DNA of 64,000 nt from the NCBI RefSeq assembly GCF_014202335.1, contig NZ_JACHGP010000004.1:490787-554786 (forward strand), in the 5' to 3' direction. The DNA is from Mycobacterium sp. AZCC_0083. GTDB lineage: Bacteria > Actinomycetota > Actinomycetes > Mycobacteriales > Mycobacteriaceae. The position numbers and the translations under genes were made by a program. The notes below the pieces were generated by a model, which saw only the letters and a list, made by a program, of their open reading frames with translations, did no database searches and was not told the DNA's origin. This document shows, piece by piece, positions 9,820 to 19,028 of the stretch (its first letter is position 1; every line of letters begins with the position of its first letter).

Positions 9820-9849
9820 ACAAGCCCCGCGCTTGAGCGCGGGGCTTGT
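9820..9849. terminator. Bidirectional intrinsic terminator
   Basis: A perfect 13-bp stem with a TTGA loop sits between convergent ksgA and the amino-acid permease. A T-run precedes it at 9811-9815, which serves as the tail on the reverse strand. It is one of the strongest hairpins in the window. The rest of 9805-9972 shows no gene. Confidence 0.75.
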
Positions 9850-9972
9850 CCCATCCCGCCTGGTGTTGTCCGGCGTTCAGAGTGGTCGGACTTGGCAGTT
9901 CGTGCGGATCGTCGCCGCGGCTGCGTAAGCCCAAGGGAATCCTCGGCATTCAAGGCGAGGAGCATGTGAAAC

Positions 9973-11487
9973 CTACTCGGTGTCGGCCTTTTGGTGCTTG
10001 GCGGCCTCGCGCGCGTCCTTCTCGAGGAACTCGTCCATGAGCGGCGTCTCGGCGATCACGGGATAGTTGCCGGTGAAGCCAACGCGTTCCTGGGCCATCT
10101 CGAGCACGCGGCCCCGCACTGCGTACCAACCGCCGATGAGGATGGGCACGATCACCACGATCGCGATGGCGTTCCAGTAGTTCTCGATGCACATCAGCAA
10201 GGTCACGGCGGCCAGGAACACCAGGGTGGCGTAGCTGGTGTACGGGGTGCCGAACAACCGGAACGCGGGGCGCGCCAGGATGCCCTTCTTCGACCAGCGG
10301 TACAGCTGAATCTGGCAGATGACGATGGTTGCCCACGACGCGATGATGCCCAGCGCCGACAGGTCGAGCGCGATGTTGAACGCCTCGGCTGGGACGAACA
10401 GGTTCAGGAACACCCCAACGACCGTGAAGCAGGCCGTCAGTGCGATTCCGGCCCACGGCACACCACGTTTGGACATCTTGGAGGTGAACTTGGGCGCGCT
10501 GCCGTTCATCGACATCGAGCGCAGAATCCGGCCGGTCGAATAGAGCCCGGCATTCAGGCTCGACAACGCCGCGGTCAGCACGACGAAGTTCATGATGTCG
10601 CCGGCCGCGGGTACGCCGATACTGGAGAAGAAGGTGACGAACGGGCTAGTGCCGGATTTGTACTTCGTGTAAGGCAGCAGCAGGGCCAGCAGGATCAGCG
10701 AACCGACGTAGAACACCGCGATCCGGAAGATCACCGAGTTGATGGCCTTGGGCATCACCTTCGCCGGGTTCTCCGTCTCGCCAGCCGCCGTGCCGACCAA
10801 TTCGACTGCGGCATAGGCGAAGATGACGCCCGAGGTGATGACGACGAGTGCCAGCAGGCCGTTGGGCAGGATGCCACCGTTGTCGGTGATCACCGATGGG
10901 CCGGTGGTCGCGCCCTCGACCTTGAACCGTCCTGCCAGGAAGACGATGCCGACAACGAGGAAGGTGACCAGCGCGATGACCTTGATCAGGGCGGCCCAGA
11001 ACTCCATCTCGCCGAACCACTTGACCGAGATCATGTTGATGCTCAGCACGATAACCAGCGCGACCAGCGCGATGGCCCATTGCGGAATCGCCTCGAACGC
11101 GCCCCAGTAGTGCATGTACAGCGCGATCGCGGTGACATCGACGATCGACGTGCACGCCCAGTTGAAGAAGTACATCCAGCCCGCGACGTAAGCTGCCTTC
11201 TCGCCGAGGAATTCGCGCGCGTACGACACGAACGAGCCTGACGACGGGCGGTGCAGCACCAGTTCGCCCAGTGCCCGCAGGATGAAGAACACGAACACGC
11301 CGCAGATGGCGTAGACGATGAAGAGCCCGGGACCGGCGCTGGCCAACCGACCGCCAGCGCCCATGAACAGACCGGTGCCAATGGCGCCACCGATCGCAAT
11401 CATCTGCAGCTGACGGGGTTTCAGGCCCTTGTCGTAACCCTCTTCCTCATGTGCCAGTGCTGACGTGTCGTACTCGGTCGAGGTCAT
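9973..11487 (-). CDS. APC-family amino-acid permease, probably L-asparagine type
   Basis: A 504-residue integral membrane protein with about twelve hydrophobic segments. It has the amino-acid-transporter signature near residues 30-60 ([16 protein letters not shown]) and a second conserved stretch ending [14 protein letters not shown]. Short soluble tails flank the core. The family (AnsP/GabP/CycA-like) performs proton-coupled amino-acid uptake. Resemblance to mycobacterial AnsP suggests asparagine, but aspartate or GABA cannot be excluded. It stands alone on the minus strand between ksgA and a kinase gene, with no equivalent at this site in M. tuberculosis. Confidence 0.85.
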   Translation of the reverse strand: MTSTEYDTSALAHEEEGYDKGLKPRQLQMIAIGGAIGTGLFMGAGGRLASAGPGLFIVYAICGVFVFFILRALGELVLHRPSSGSFVSYAREFLGEKAAYVAGWMYFFNWACTSIVDVTAIALYMHYWGAFEAIPQWAIALVALVIVLSINMISVKWFGEMEFWAALIKVIALVTFLVVGIVFLAGRFKVEGATTGPSVITDNGGILPNGLLALVVITSGVIFAYAAVELVGTAAGETENPAKVMPKAINSVIFRIAVFYVGSLILLALLLPYTKYKSGTSPFVTFFSSIGVPAAGDIMNFVVLTAALSSLNAGLYSTGRILRSMSMNGSAPKFTSKMSKRGVPWAGIALTACFTVVGVFLNLFVPAEAFNIALDLSALGIIASWATIVICQIQLYRWSKKGILARPAFRLFGTPYTSYATLVFLAAVTLLMCIENYWNAIAIVVIVPILIGGWYAVRGRVLEMAQERVGFTGNYPVIAETPLMDEFLEKDAREAAKHQKADTE

Positions 11488-11564
11488 GGACCGACGCTAA
11501 TCGCACGTTACAGAAGGGGAAACTCGAGGAGAGTTAATGTTGAGTTACGCAAACCGTTGTGACG

Positions 11565-12362
11565 TCAGCCGAGCGCCCGGGTGATCAGCCTGACGAATTC
11601 CGAACAGCTGTCGTAGCGCAGGTCTGGGTCCTTGGCCATCGCCTTGGCCAGGATCGAGTCGAAAGCGTGTGGAATCCAATCGATGCGGCGGGCGTAGCGG
11701 GGGACCGGCCGGTTCAGATGATCGTCGATGAGTGCGATCGTCGTGGTCGCGGTGAATGGCGGTGCGCCGGTGAGTAGTTGGACGGCGGTGCACGCCAATG
11801 CGTACTCGTCGGCGGCTGCTGACGGGGTTCGCCCGTGCAGCAGCTCGGGAGCGGTGTAGGGCAACGATCCCTCGACGTGGGTCGGCCGGTGGTGGGCGTC
11901 CTCGGCCAGCGAGCGGGCCGCGCCGAAGTCGATCAGCACTGCACCGCCCTGCGAGAAGTCCTCGAAGACAAGGATGTTGGTGGGTTTCACGTCACAGTGC
12001 ACGACCCCGTTCACGTGAGCGAAGTCGAGTGCGGATGCGACGTCGGCGAGCGCGGTGAGCCGGTCCCGCATGGTGGTCAGTTTGGTCGCGGTGCCACCAC
12101 TGACGAGTTGCATCGCCAGCCATTCCCGGCCGAAGTCGTACATCGTCACTACATGGGGGTGATCCAGGCGGCTGGCAAACCCGTACTCGCGCTCAAGGCG
12201 GTTCACCCAGACGGGGTCGCGGTGTCGTGGATCGAGCACCTTGAGCGCAACCAAGTGATCGGGGGCAGCCCTGTCGTGGGCCCGGTAGATCGTGGTGGAT
12301 CCGCCGTGGCCAACCACACCGTCGACCACGTATTCGTCGAAGCGATCGTCGGGCACCGGCAC
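11565..12362 (-). CDS. Stand-alone serine/threonine protein kinase, non-RD type
   Basis: A 265-residue Hanks-type kinase catalytic domain with nothing added: no transmembrane segment, no PASTA repeats, no sensor domain. The glycine-rich loop is GHGGST (18-23), the ATP lysine lies in VALKVL (Lys41), the catalytic loop is HCDVKPTN (122-129), DFG is at 145-147 and an APE motif follows. The usual HRD arginine is Cys, so it is a non-RD kinase, which normally does not need activation-loop phosphorylation. A TAGTCT -10 box ends 6 bases before the GTG at 12362, indicating a leaderless start. Cytosolic substrate unknown. Confidence 0.85.
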   Translation of the reverse strand: MPVPDDRFDEYVVDGVVGHGGSTTIYRAHDRAAPDHLVALKVLDPRHRDPVWVNRLEREYGFASRLDHPHVVTMYDFGREWLAMQLVSGGTATKLTTMRDRLTALADVASALDFAHVNGVVHCDVKPTNILVFEDFSQGGAVLIDFGAARSLAEDAHHRPTHVEGSLPYTAPELLHGRTPSAAADEYALACTAVQLLTGAPPFTATTTIALIDDHLNRPVPRYARRIDWIPHAFDSILAKAMAKDPDLRYDSCSEFVRLITRALG

Positions 12363-12423
12363 GCTCTCAGACTAAGGTTCCGGTCGGGTTCCGGACCAGG
12401 CGGGCGCAACCGTTGAGTGATCC

Positions 12424-12453
12424 TTGACACACCTTCTGAGCAAACACTAGCGT
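12424..12453 (+). promoter_or_regulatory. Upstream sigma-A-like promoter in the kinase/ispE gap
   Basis: TTGACA (12424-12429) and TAGCGT (12448-12453) are separated by 18 bases. Transcription would give an ispE leader of about 100 bases. I see no gene between this site and ispE. Confidence 0.4.
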
Positions 12454-12544
12454 GGGAGTCCTCCGGTGTCCGAAAAGCTGGTGCCGAGCGGCGGGATCAA
12501 CGAGGGGTATCTCACCACTTCGTACTTGTCCGCGCTGTCGCGGC

Positions 12545-12550
12545 GATAAT
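12545..12550 (+). promoter_or_regulatory. -10 box for leaderless ispE transcript
   Basis: TAATGT lies 8 bases before the ispE GTG at 12559, and no ribosome-binding site precedes that codon. The spacing suits initiation at or next to the start codon. Confidence 0.45.
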
Positions 12551-12558
12551 GTCGTGGC

Positions 12559-13527
12559 GTGCCGTCCTCTGATGGAAATGCCGCGTCCGAATGGGTGCCG
12601 ACGGGTTCCGTCACGGTGCGCGTGCCCGGCAAGGTCAACCTCTTTCTGGCCGTCGGCGACCTGCGTGACGACGGGTATCACGAGCTGACCACCGTCTTCC
12701 ATGCCGTTTCGCTCTTCGACGAGATTACGGTCCGCAACGCCGACGTGCTGTCGTTGGAAGTATCCGGTGAGGGCGTCGAGGAGGTGCCCACCGACCATCG
12801 CAACCTGGCGTGGCGGGCTGCCGAGCTGCTGGCCGAGCACGTTGGGCGTTCGCCCGACGTGGCGATCTCGGTCGAGAAGTCGATTCCGGTCGCAGGCGGG
12901 ATGGCGGGCGGCAGCGCCGACGCCGCCGCGGTGCTGGTGGCGATCAACGCGCTGTGGGAGCTGGGGGTGCCGCGGCGCGATCTGCACACGCTGGCCGCCG
13001 AGTTGGGCAGCGACGTGCCGTTCGCGCTACATGGTGGCACGGCGCTGGGCACCGGTCGCGGTGAGCAGCTAGCTACGGTGTTGGCCCGCAACACGTTTCA
13101 CTGGGTCCTTGCATTCGGCAAGCGTGGTCTGGCGACACCGAAGGTGTTCGCCGAGATCGACCGGTTACGCGCGAACCCCGACCGCGGCGAGGCACCCCGG
13201 CTCGAGGAGCCCGAGCCGCTGCTGGCGGCGCTCGCCTCGGGGGATGCCGCGCAATTGGCGCCGCTGCTCGGGAACGACCTGCAGTCGGCGGCCGTGAGCC
13301 TGGACTCTGGGCTGCGCCGCACGCTGCGGGCCGGAGGGGATGCCGGCGCGCTCGCGGGCATCGTGTCGGGGTCGGGGCCAACGTGCGCGTTCCTGTGTGC
13401 GTCGGCGTCGTCGGCCATCGACGTCGGGGTGGAATTGGCCGGAGCCGGCGTCTGCCGGACGGTCCGGGCGGCCAGCGGACCGGTGCACGGCGCCCGCGTC
13501 GTACCGACTCCGTCGGCGCACGCTTAG
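12559..13527 (+). CDS. ispE: 4-diphosphocytidyl-2-C-methyl-D-erythritol kinase
   Basis: A 322-residue GHMP-superfamily kinase that phosphorylates CDP-methylerythritol in the MEP isoprenoid pathway. The substrate segment [12 protein letters not shown] is near residues 22-33, the ATP loop [15 protein letters not shown] near 112-126, and the third GHMP motif (SGSGPTCAF) near 274-282. It closes the conserved tatD-rpfB-ksgA-ispE run. GTG at 12559 is chosen because the N-terminal extension before the core is only about 18 residues and a -10 box is correctly spaced. Confidence 0.95.
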   Translation: MPSSDGNAASEWVPTGSVTVRVPGKVNLFLAVGDLRDDGYHELTTVFHAVSLFDEITVRNADVLSLEVSGEGVEEVPTDHRNLAWRAAELLAEHVGRSPDVAISVEKSIPVAGGMAGGSADAAAVLVAINALWELGVPRRDLHTLAAELGSDVPFALHGGTALGTGRGEQLATVLARNTFHWVLAFGKRGLATPKVFAEIDRLRANPDRGEAPRLEEPEPLLAALASGDAAQLAPLLGNDLQSAAVSLDSGLRRTLRAGGDAGALAGIVSGSGPTCAFLCASASSAIDVGVELAGAGVCRTVRAASGPVHGARVVPTPSAHA

Positions 13528-13560
13528 AGGTGTGACCCACACCTCAATTCTCGCGTAGGT

Positions 13561-13589
13561 TTGGCAGTTACTTAAGAGTCTCTTAAGAT
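13561..13589 (+). promoter_or_regulatory. Promoter overlapped by a 17-bp palindrome, upstream of pks16
   Basis: TTGGCA (13561-13566), 17 bases, then TAAGAT (13584-13589) make a good sigma-A promoter. A near-perfect inverted repeat, CTTAAGA-GTC-TCTTAAG (13571-13587), fills the spacer and enters the -10 box. That placement is typical of a repressor operator. The regulator is unknown and no regulator gene is adjacent. Confidence 0.6.
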
Positions 13590-13850
13590 GGTCGACGGTG
13601 AAAGCTAGCGGTCACGCGTCCTACGCGCCGACTTCTCCCATCGGATATCTCGATGGGCGGATCGGCAGCGCTGGCGCCGGCCGTCTGGATTTCCCCTGGG
13701 CAACCACTTCCTGGTTGGCTGGGCTATCGCAGGCATCACCCTTTCGAAATAAAACTGCTCCCGAATCGTGTGTGCGCGCCTTCTCGAAAGCGTTCACCAG
13801 CTGGCGGAGCATGGAAACCGGGCAGTGGCGCCTGAACCCAGGAGGTCGTC
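13590..13850 (+). other. Long pks16 leader with a possible leaderless overlapping ORF
   Basis: From the promoter above, transcription would start close to a GTG at 13598, 8 bases past the -10. That GTG opens a frame running to 14014 and overlapping the pks16 start in another frame. The encoded sequence resembles nothing I recognise. The segment could be a roughly 250-base untranslated leader or encode a regulatory peptide. Otherwise I see nothing in it. Confidence 0.25.
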
Positions 13851-15485
13851 GTGAGCAGATTTACCGAGAAGATGTACCGCAATGCGCACGAGAGCTCGCG
13901 GGGCATGGTCACCGGCGAGCCTTACGAGCCGGTCCGCCACACTTGGCTCGAAGTACACGAGCGGGCGCGCCGCATCGCGGGCGGTCTGGCCGCGGCCGGC
14001 GTCGGGCATGGTGACGCTGTCGGAGTGCTTGCCGGCTTCCCCGTCGAGATCGCTCCCACCGCGCAGGCGCTGTGGATGCGTGGCGCCAGCCTGACGATGC
14101 TGCACCAGCCCACCCCGCGCACCGACCTGGTGGTCTGGGCCGAGGACACCATGAACGTCATCGGGATGATCGAGGCCAACGCCGTCATCGTCGCCGAGCC
14201 CTTCCTAGTCGCGATTCCCGTGCTGGAGGCAAAGGGCATCACGGTCCTCACCATCGGCGATCTGCTCGCCGCCGACCCGATCGACCCGGTCGAGACCAGC
14301 GAGGACGACCTCGCGCTGATGCAATTGACGTCGGGCTCCACAGGGTCTCCCAAGGCTGTCCAGATCACCCACCGCAACATCCACTCCAACGCCGAGGCGA
14401 TGTTCATCGGTGCGCAGTACGACGTCGACAAGGACGTCATGGTCAGCTGGCTGCCCTGCTTCCATGACATGGGCATGGTCGGCTTCCTCACCATCCCGAT
14501 GTACTTCGGCGCGGAGCTCGTCAAGGTCACGCCGATGGACTTCCTGCGCGACACGCTGCTGTGGGCCAAGCTGATCGACAAGTACAAGGGCACCATGACC
14601 GCGGCGCCCAACTTCGCCTACGCGCTGTTCGCCAAGCGGCTGCGCAAGCAGGCTGAGCCGGGGCAGTTCGATCTGTCCACGCTGCGGTTCGCGCTGTCCG
14701 GCGCCGAGCCCGTCGAGCCCGCCGACGTCGAGGACCTGCTCGATGCAGGCAAGCCGTTCGGGCTGCAGCCCGAGGCCATCCTGCCCGCGTACGGCATGGC
14801 CGAGACGACGCTGGCGGTGTCCTTCTCCGAGTGCGGCGCCGGGCTGGTGGTCGACGAGGTCGACGCCGATCTGCTTGCCGCGTTGCGCAGGGCCGTGCCA
14901 TCGACGAAGGGCAACACCCGGCGTCTGGCCTCACTTGGCCCGCTGCTCACCGATCTCGAGGCCCGCGTGGTCGACGACACCGGCGAGGTGATGCCCGCCC
15001 GTGGCGTCGGCGTCATCGAACTGCGCGGCGAGTCCCTCACGCCCGGCTACCTCACGATGGGCGGCTTCCTGCCCGCCCAGGACGAGCACGGTTGGTACGA
15101 CACCGGCGACCTGGGCTACCAGATGGACAACGGACACATCGTGGTCTGCGGTCGCGTCAAGGACGTCATCATCATGGCGGGCCGCAACATCTATCCCACC
15201 GACATCGAGCGGGCCGCGGGCCGCGTCGAGGGCGTGCGACCCGGCTGCGCCGTCGCCGTCCGGCTCGATGCAGGCCACTCCCGTGAGACGTTCGCGGTGG
15301 CCGTGGAGTCCAACGCCTGGCAGGACCCGGTCCAGGTGCGTCGCATCGAGCACCAGGTCGCCCACGAGGTGGTGACCGAGGTCGACGTGCGCCCACGCAA
15401 CGTCGTCGTGCTCGGCCCGGGCACCATTCCGAAGACGCCGTCGGGCAAGCTGCGCCGGGCCAACTCGGTCGCGCTGGTCACCTAA
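13851..15485 (+). CDS. pks16: Fatty-acyl-AMP/CoA ligase family protein (Pks16)
   Basis: A 544-residue ANL-superfamily adenylating enzyme. The phosphate-binding loop TSGSTGSPK is at residues 160-168, an AYGMAETT motif in the middle, then YDTGDLGY, and the C-terminal KTPSGKLRR carries the catalytic lysine. Despite its name in M. tuberculosis (Rv1013) it is a single adenylation protein, not a polyketide synthase. It most resembles fatty-acyl-AMP ligases, which activate long acyl chains for lipid assembly. A strong AGGAGG (13840-13845) fixes the GTG start at 13851. The acyl substrate and final acceptor are not known from sequence. Confidence 0.88.
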   Translation: MSRFTEKMYRNAHESSRGMVTGEPYEPVRHTWLEVHERARRIAGGLAAAGVGHGDAVGVLAGFPVEIAPTAQALWMRGASLTMLHQPTPRTDLVVWAEDTMNVIGMIEANAVIVAEPFLVAIPVLEAKGITVLTIGDLLAADPIDPVETSEDDLALMQLTSGSTGSPKAVQITHRNIHSNAEAMFIGAQYDVDKDVMVSWLPCFHDMGMVGFLTIPMYFGAELVKVTPMDFLRDTLLWAKLIDKYKGTMTAAPNFAYALFAKRLRKQAEPGQFDLSTLRFALSGAEPVEPADVEDLLDAGKPFGLQPEAILPAYGMAETTLAVSFSECGAGLVVDEVDADLLAALRRAVPSTKGNTRRLASLGPLLTDLEARVVDDTGEVMPARGVGVIELRGESLTPGYLTMGGFLPAQDEHGWYDTGDLGYQMDNGHIVVCGRVKDVIIMAGRNIYPTDIERAAGRVEGVRPGCAVAVRLDAGHSRETFAVAVESNAWQDPVQVRRIEHQVAHEVVTEVDVRPRNVVVLGPGTIPKTPSGKLRRANSVALVT

Positions 15486-15511
15486 CCTTCTCCCGCGAGA
15501 CCTTTCTCCCG

Positions 15512-15570
15512 CGAGCGCGCGTGTCTGTACCACGACACGCCGATCTGCGACGGCATTTTGCGCGCGCTCG
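15512..15570 (-). repeat. Intergenic palindromic repeat, family 1, copy A
   Basis: Reverse-oriented copy of a 57-59 bp element found again at 25530 and 52849. The ends (CGAGCGCGCG and its complement) pair, and an inner CGGCGTGTCG block pairs with the ACACG segment. It lies 27 bases after pks16, ahead of the ABC genes. A short direct repeat of TTCTCCCGCGAG precedes it (15488-15515). Confidence 0.8.
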
Positions 15571-15680
15571 TCGCCGGCGGCCGGCCGCGGCCGATGAGTT
15601 CGGCGGGCGCGACCGGTCTGAATCTCCATGCGCAGGAAATGCAATGGCCCATGTCGGCCCGCGCCGATACGGTTCCTGAC

Positions 15681-16643
15681 ATGACATTCGCCATCGAGGC
15701 CATCGATCTCGTCAAGAGGTTCGGTGAGAGCACCGCCGTCGACGGCGTCAGCTTCGTCGTACCGGAGGGCACGGTGATGGGCCTGCTCGGGCCCAACGGC
15801 GCAGGCAAGACCACGACCGTCCGGATGATGACGACGCTCACCGAACCCACCAGCGGGACCGCGCGAGTCGCGGGTTACGACGTGCTCGCCGAACCCGCCA
15901 TGGTGCGCAGCAACATGGGCCTCACCGGGCAGGCCGCGACGGTCGACGAGCTGCTGACCGGCCGGGAGAACATCCGGATGATCGGTGCGCTCTACGGCAT
16001 CGGACGTCGCGACGTCACGCGGCTGGGTGACCAACTGCTGGAACAGTTCTCGATCACCGAGGCGGCCGACCGGCCGGTGAAGTCGTACTCCGGCGGCATG
16101 CGCAGGCGGATCGACCTGGCGGTCAGCCTCATCGCATCTCCGCCGGTGCTCTTCCTCGACGAGCCGACCACTGGACTGGATCCGCGGAGCCGCGTCGATC
16201 TGTGGGACATGCTGCGCGGCCTGGTCGCGCAGGGCACCACGTTGCTGCTCACCACCCAGTACCTCGAGGAGGCCGATCAGCTCGCCGACAACATCGTCGT
16301 CATGGACCGCGGGCGCATCATCGCCGAGGGCACGCCGCTGCAGCTCAAGCAGCAGGCCGGCAACTCCAGCCTGGTAGTGACGGTCTCGCATGCGGCCGAT
16401 CTGCAAACCGCGCGCGAGCTGATCGCCAGGACCGGTGTCGAGGTGCACGTCGACGAGGGCGCACGGCAGCTCACCGCGGCGGCGGAGGGCATCGCGGACA
16501 TGACAAGGGTGGCGGGCTGGCTACAGGACAGCAAGATCGAGGTCGACGACATCGGCCTGTCCCGGCCCAGCCTCGACGACGTGTTCCTCTCGCTCACCGG
16601 ACACCGCGCCGAAGACGAAGAGAACGAGGAGATTTCCGCATGA
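15681..16643 (+). CDS. ABC exporter ATP-binding protein, DrrA-like
   Basis: A 320-residue ABC ATPase of the DrrA/daunorubicin-resistance group. Walker A GPNGAGKTT is at residues 37-45, the YSGGM signature and the Walker B block ending in LDEP follow in the usual order, and a C-terminal extension of about 90 residues is typical of the DrrA clade. It pairs with the following permease, whose ATG overlaps its stop as ATGA. The start at 15681 is chosen because the family begins directly with the IEAIDLVKRFG segment; upstream codons are not family-like. Likely exports a lipophilic compound or lipid; cargo unknown. Confidence 0.88.
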   Translation: MTFAIEAIDLVKRFGESTAVDGVSFVVPEGTVMGLLGPNGAGKTTTVRMMTTLTEPTSGTARVAGYDVLAEPAMVRSNMGLTGQAATVDELLTGRENIRMIGALYGIGRRDVTRLGDQLLEQFSITEAADRPVKSYSGGMRRRIDLAVSLIASPPVLFLDEPTTGLDPRSRVDLWDMLRGLVAQGTTLLLTTQYLEEADQLADNIVVMDRGRIIAEGTPLQLKQQAGNSSLVVTVSHAADLQTARELIARTGVEVHVDEGARQLTAAAEGIADMTRVAGWLQDSKIEVDDIGLSRPSLDDVFLSLTGHRAEDEENEEISA

Positions 16644-17488
16644 CGACCGTGGCGCCCAAGCCCGCCGTCGAAGCGTCGCGACCGGCCACGCACCCCACCA
16701 CAATCGTTCAGCAGTCATGGATCATGGTGAAGCGCAACCTGATTCACACCAAGCGCATGCCGGAAATGCTTAGCGACGTGACGGTGCAGCCGATCATGTT
16801 CGTACTGCTGTTCGCGTTCGTCTTCGGCGCGTCGATCGCCAACACCGGCGGAGCCAGCTACCGCGAGTTCCTACTGCCCGGAATCATGGCCCAGACCATC
16901 GTGTTCACCGCGTTCGTCGTCGCCGCAGGCATCACGGCCGACTTCGAGAAAGGCATCATCGACCGATTCCGGTCGCTGCCCATCCGCCGCTCGTCGGTGC
17001 TCATCGGCCGCAGCGTGGCAGGCCTCATCCACTCCTCGATCGGCATCGTCGTCATGACCATCACCGGGCTGTGCATCGGATGGCGCATCCGAGGCAGCGC
17101 CGTCGAGGCAGTGCTGGCGTTTGCGCTGATGCTGGTATTCGGGTTCGGGATGGTGTGGTTCGGCATCCTGGTCGGCTCGCTGATGCGGTCGGTGGAGGCG
17201 GTCAACGGCGTGATGTTCACCGTGCTGTTCCCGATCACGTTCCTGGCCAACACGTTTGCGCCAACCGGGCCGATGCCCACGTGGTTGCGGGTGACGGCCG
17301 AATGGAACCCGGTCTCGTCGCTGGCGCAGGCCACGCGCGAGTTGTGGGGCAACGGGCCCGTCGCGCCACCTGAGGCTCAGCTTCCGCTGCACCACCCCAT
17401 CCTGGCCACCGTGCTGTGGTCGCTGGTGATCACCGCGGTGCTGGCGCCATTTGCGCTGCGCGCCTACGGGCGTCGCACCACGGACTAG
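16640..17488 (+). CDS. ABC-2 type exporter permease, DrrB-like
   Basis: A 282-residue membrane protein with six predicted hydrophobic segments and a cytoplasmic N-terminus of about 45 residues, matching ABC-2/DrrB permeases. The conserved signature region (Phe-Pro near ITFLANTFAPTGPMPTWL) is present in the C-terminal half. The ATG at 16640 overlaps the ATPase stop by four bases (ATGA), so the two subunits are translationally coupled. It most likely forms a dimeric channel with two copies of the ATPase. Confidence 0.87.
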   Translation: MTTVAPKPAVEASRPATHPTTIVQQSWIMVKRNLIHTKRMPEMLSDVTVQPIMFVLLFAFVFGASIANTGGASYREFLLPGIMAQTIVFTAFVVAAGITADFEKGIIDRFRSLPIRRSSVLIGRSVAGLIHSSIGIVVMTITGLCIGWRIRGSAVEAVLAFALMLVFGFGMVWFGILVGSLMRSVEAVNGVMFTVLFPITFLANTFAPTGPMPTWLRVTAEWNPVSSLAQATRELWGNGPVAPPEAQLPLHHPILATVLWSLVITAVLAPFALRAYGRRTTD

Positions 17489-17517
17489 TCGGCTGACGGT
17501 ATCGAGAGGTGACGGTG

Positions 17518-18282
17518 ATGTCCGACCTGTTTGACTACGACGCGGAATTGCGCCTGCACAACGAGCGCTTCCGCGTCGCTGCCGGCGTTGGCACTCACGA
17601 CCGTGTGCTCGACATCGGTTGTGGCACGGGCTTGTCCACGCGCGAGGCAGCCCGCGCCGCCGTCGCTGGCAACGCGGTGGGCGTCGATACCTCTGCGCCA
17701 ATGCTCGAACTCGCCCGTCGCCTGAGCGATGACGAGGGTCTGACCAACATCGCCTACGAGCAGGCGGACGCCCAGGTTCACGGTTTTCCACCGACGAGTT
17801 TCGACCTCTGCATCAGCAGGTTCGGAACGATGTTCTTCGCCGACCCGGTTGCCGCGTTCACCAATATCGGGCGTGCTCTGCCCCCCGCGGCACGCCTGGT
17901 GATGCTGGTCTGGCAAGAGCGCGACGGCAATGAGTGGGCCACCGTCCGCCAAACGCTCACCGGCGTACAAGCCACACCCCAGGGTCCGAACGCGTTCTCA
18001 CTCGCCGACCCGACCGCCACGGAAGGCATCCTTGCGGAGGCCGGCTTCACCGACGTCGGCTTCTCCGACGTGCACGAGCCCGTCTACTACGGCCCGGACG
18101 GCGCCACCGCCCTCGATGCCGTCCTCCGCCTACTGAAATACGAAGACCTGCTTGCCGACCTCGACGCCACGACGGCCGAGCAAGCACGCACGCGGCTACG
18201 TGCCACGCTCGACGCCCACGACACCGGCGGCGGCGTGTACTTCGACTCACGTGCGTGGATCGTCTCGGCTCGCCGTCACTGA
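17518..18282 (+). CDS. Class I SAM-dependent methyltransferase
   Basis: A 254-residue methyltransferase of the Methyltransf_11/25 type. The SAM-binding motif I VLDIGCGTG is near residues 30-38, followed by an acidic motif II and a CISRFGTMFF post-motif typical of small-molecule methyltransferases. ATG at 17518 is preferred because GAGAGG lies 8 bases upstream; GTG codons at 17509 and 17515 are possible. It follows the ABC exporter by about 30 bases and could modify the exported compound, but this is only inferred from position. Confidence 0.8.
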   Translation: MSDLFDYDAELRLHNERFRVAAGVGTHDRVLDIGCGTGLSTREAARAAVAGNAVGVDTSAPMLELARRLSDDEGLTNIAYEQADAQVHGFPPTSFDLCISRFGTMFFADPVAAFTNIGRALPPAARLVMLVWQERDGNEWATVRQTLTGVQATPQGPNAFSLADPTATEGILAEAGFTDVGFSDVHEPVYYGPDGATALDAVLRLLKYEDLLADLDATTAEQARTRLRATLDAHDTGGGVYFDSRAWIVSARRH

Positions 18283-18391
18283 CCACTCCGCGGAGTCGAA
18301 CGCAGCGCATGTACGAACCTCCACCGATACCCCCGTGACGATGTGCTGATCGCCATGGCCGGAACCATTGCTTCGGCGCTTCAATGGCGTC

Positions 18392-19024
18392 ATGGAGTTG
18401 AAGAGCGCATCGTCGCGCGTCGTGGTGCCCGCCGGGGCAGGCCGAGCGGTACGGGTGCGACGCAGCGAACACGTACGGGTGATCGACGTCGAGGGCGGGC
18501 AGGTCGGCGACCTGTTCGCCTTCGCGGCCGGTGACCCCGCCGAGCATCTGTCGGCATCCCACACCCGCACCTCGACGGGCAGGCTCTTCCCGCTCATCGG
18601 CGAACAGTTCGTCACCACCCTGCGACGCCCGATCCTGACGCTCGTCGACGACACCTCGCCGGGCGTGCACGACATGCTGATCGCCGCCTGCGACCCGGCG
18701 CGCTACCAGGCGCTTGGCGTCGAGGAGCACGCGTCGTGCGCGGCCAATCTGCGGGGCGCCCTTGCGCAGATCGGGATGAGCGTCGACGTGGTTCCCCAGC
18801 CGGTGAACGTCTTCATGAACATCCCGGTCGGGGCGGACGGCGACCTGAGCTGGTTGCCCGCGACGAGCAGGCCGGGGGACGCGCTGACGCTCGCGGCGGA
18901 GATGGACTGCGTGGTGGTGGTGTCGGCATGTCCGATGGACCTCAACGCCATCAACGGCGCCCGGCCGACGCAACTCGCCGTCGAGGTCGACCCAATGAAT
19001 CCGATTCCATCGAAGGAGAACTGA
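18392..19024 (+). CDS. DUF1989 (urea-carboxylase-associated) family protein
   Basis: A 210-residue soluble protein of the DUF1989 family, whose members often accompany urea carboxylase or allophanate hydrolase. Visible conserved positions are the GQVGDLFAF stretch near residue 41, the SHTRTSTGRLFP segment near 58, and a Cys/His-containing run around HASCAANL. These are likely metal or substrate ligands, though this is inference. It is the first gene of a tight run with an Old Yellow Enzyme (4-base gap). No urea carboxylase gene is nearby, so it probably has another role in nitrogen-compound breakdown. ATG at 18392 gives the family-length product. Confidence 0.8.
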   Translation: MELKSASSRVVVPAGAGRAVRVRRSEHVRVIDVEGGQVGDLFAFAAGDPAEHLSASHTRTSTGRLFPLIGEQFVTTLRRPILTLVDDTSPGVHDMLIAACDPARYQALGVEEHASCAANLRGALAQIGMSVDVVPQPVNVFMNIPVGADGDLSWLPATSRPGDALTLAAEMDCVVVVSACPMDLNAINGARPTQLAVEVDPMNPIPSKEN

Positions 19025-19028
19025 GCTC

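Noticed and set aside
9991..11241. Open + strand frame of over 400 codons opposite the APC permease
   Set aside because: Composition is the complement of membrane-protein codons (His/Asp/Gln-rich) and there is no recognisable domain or ribosome-binding site.
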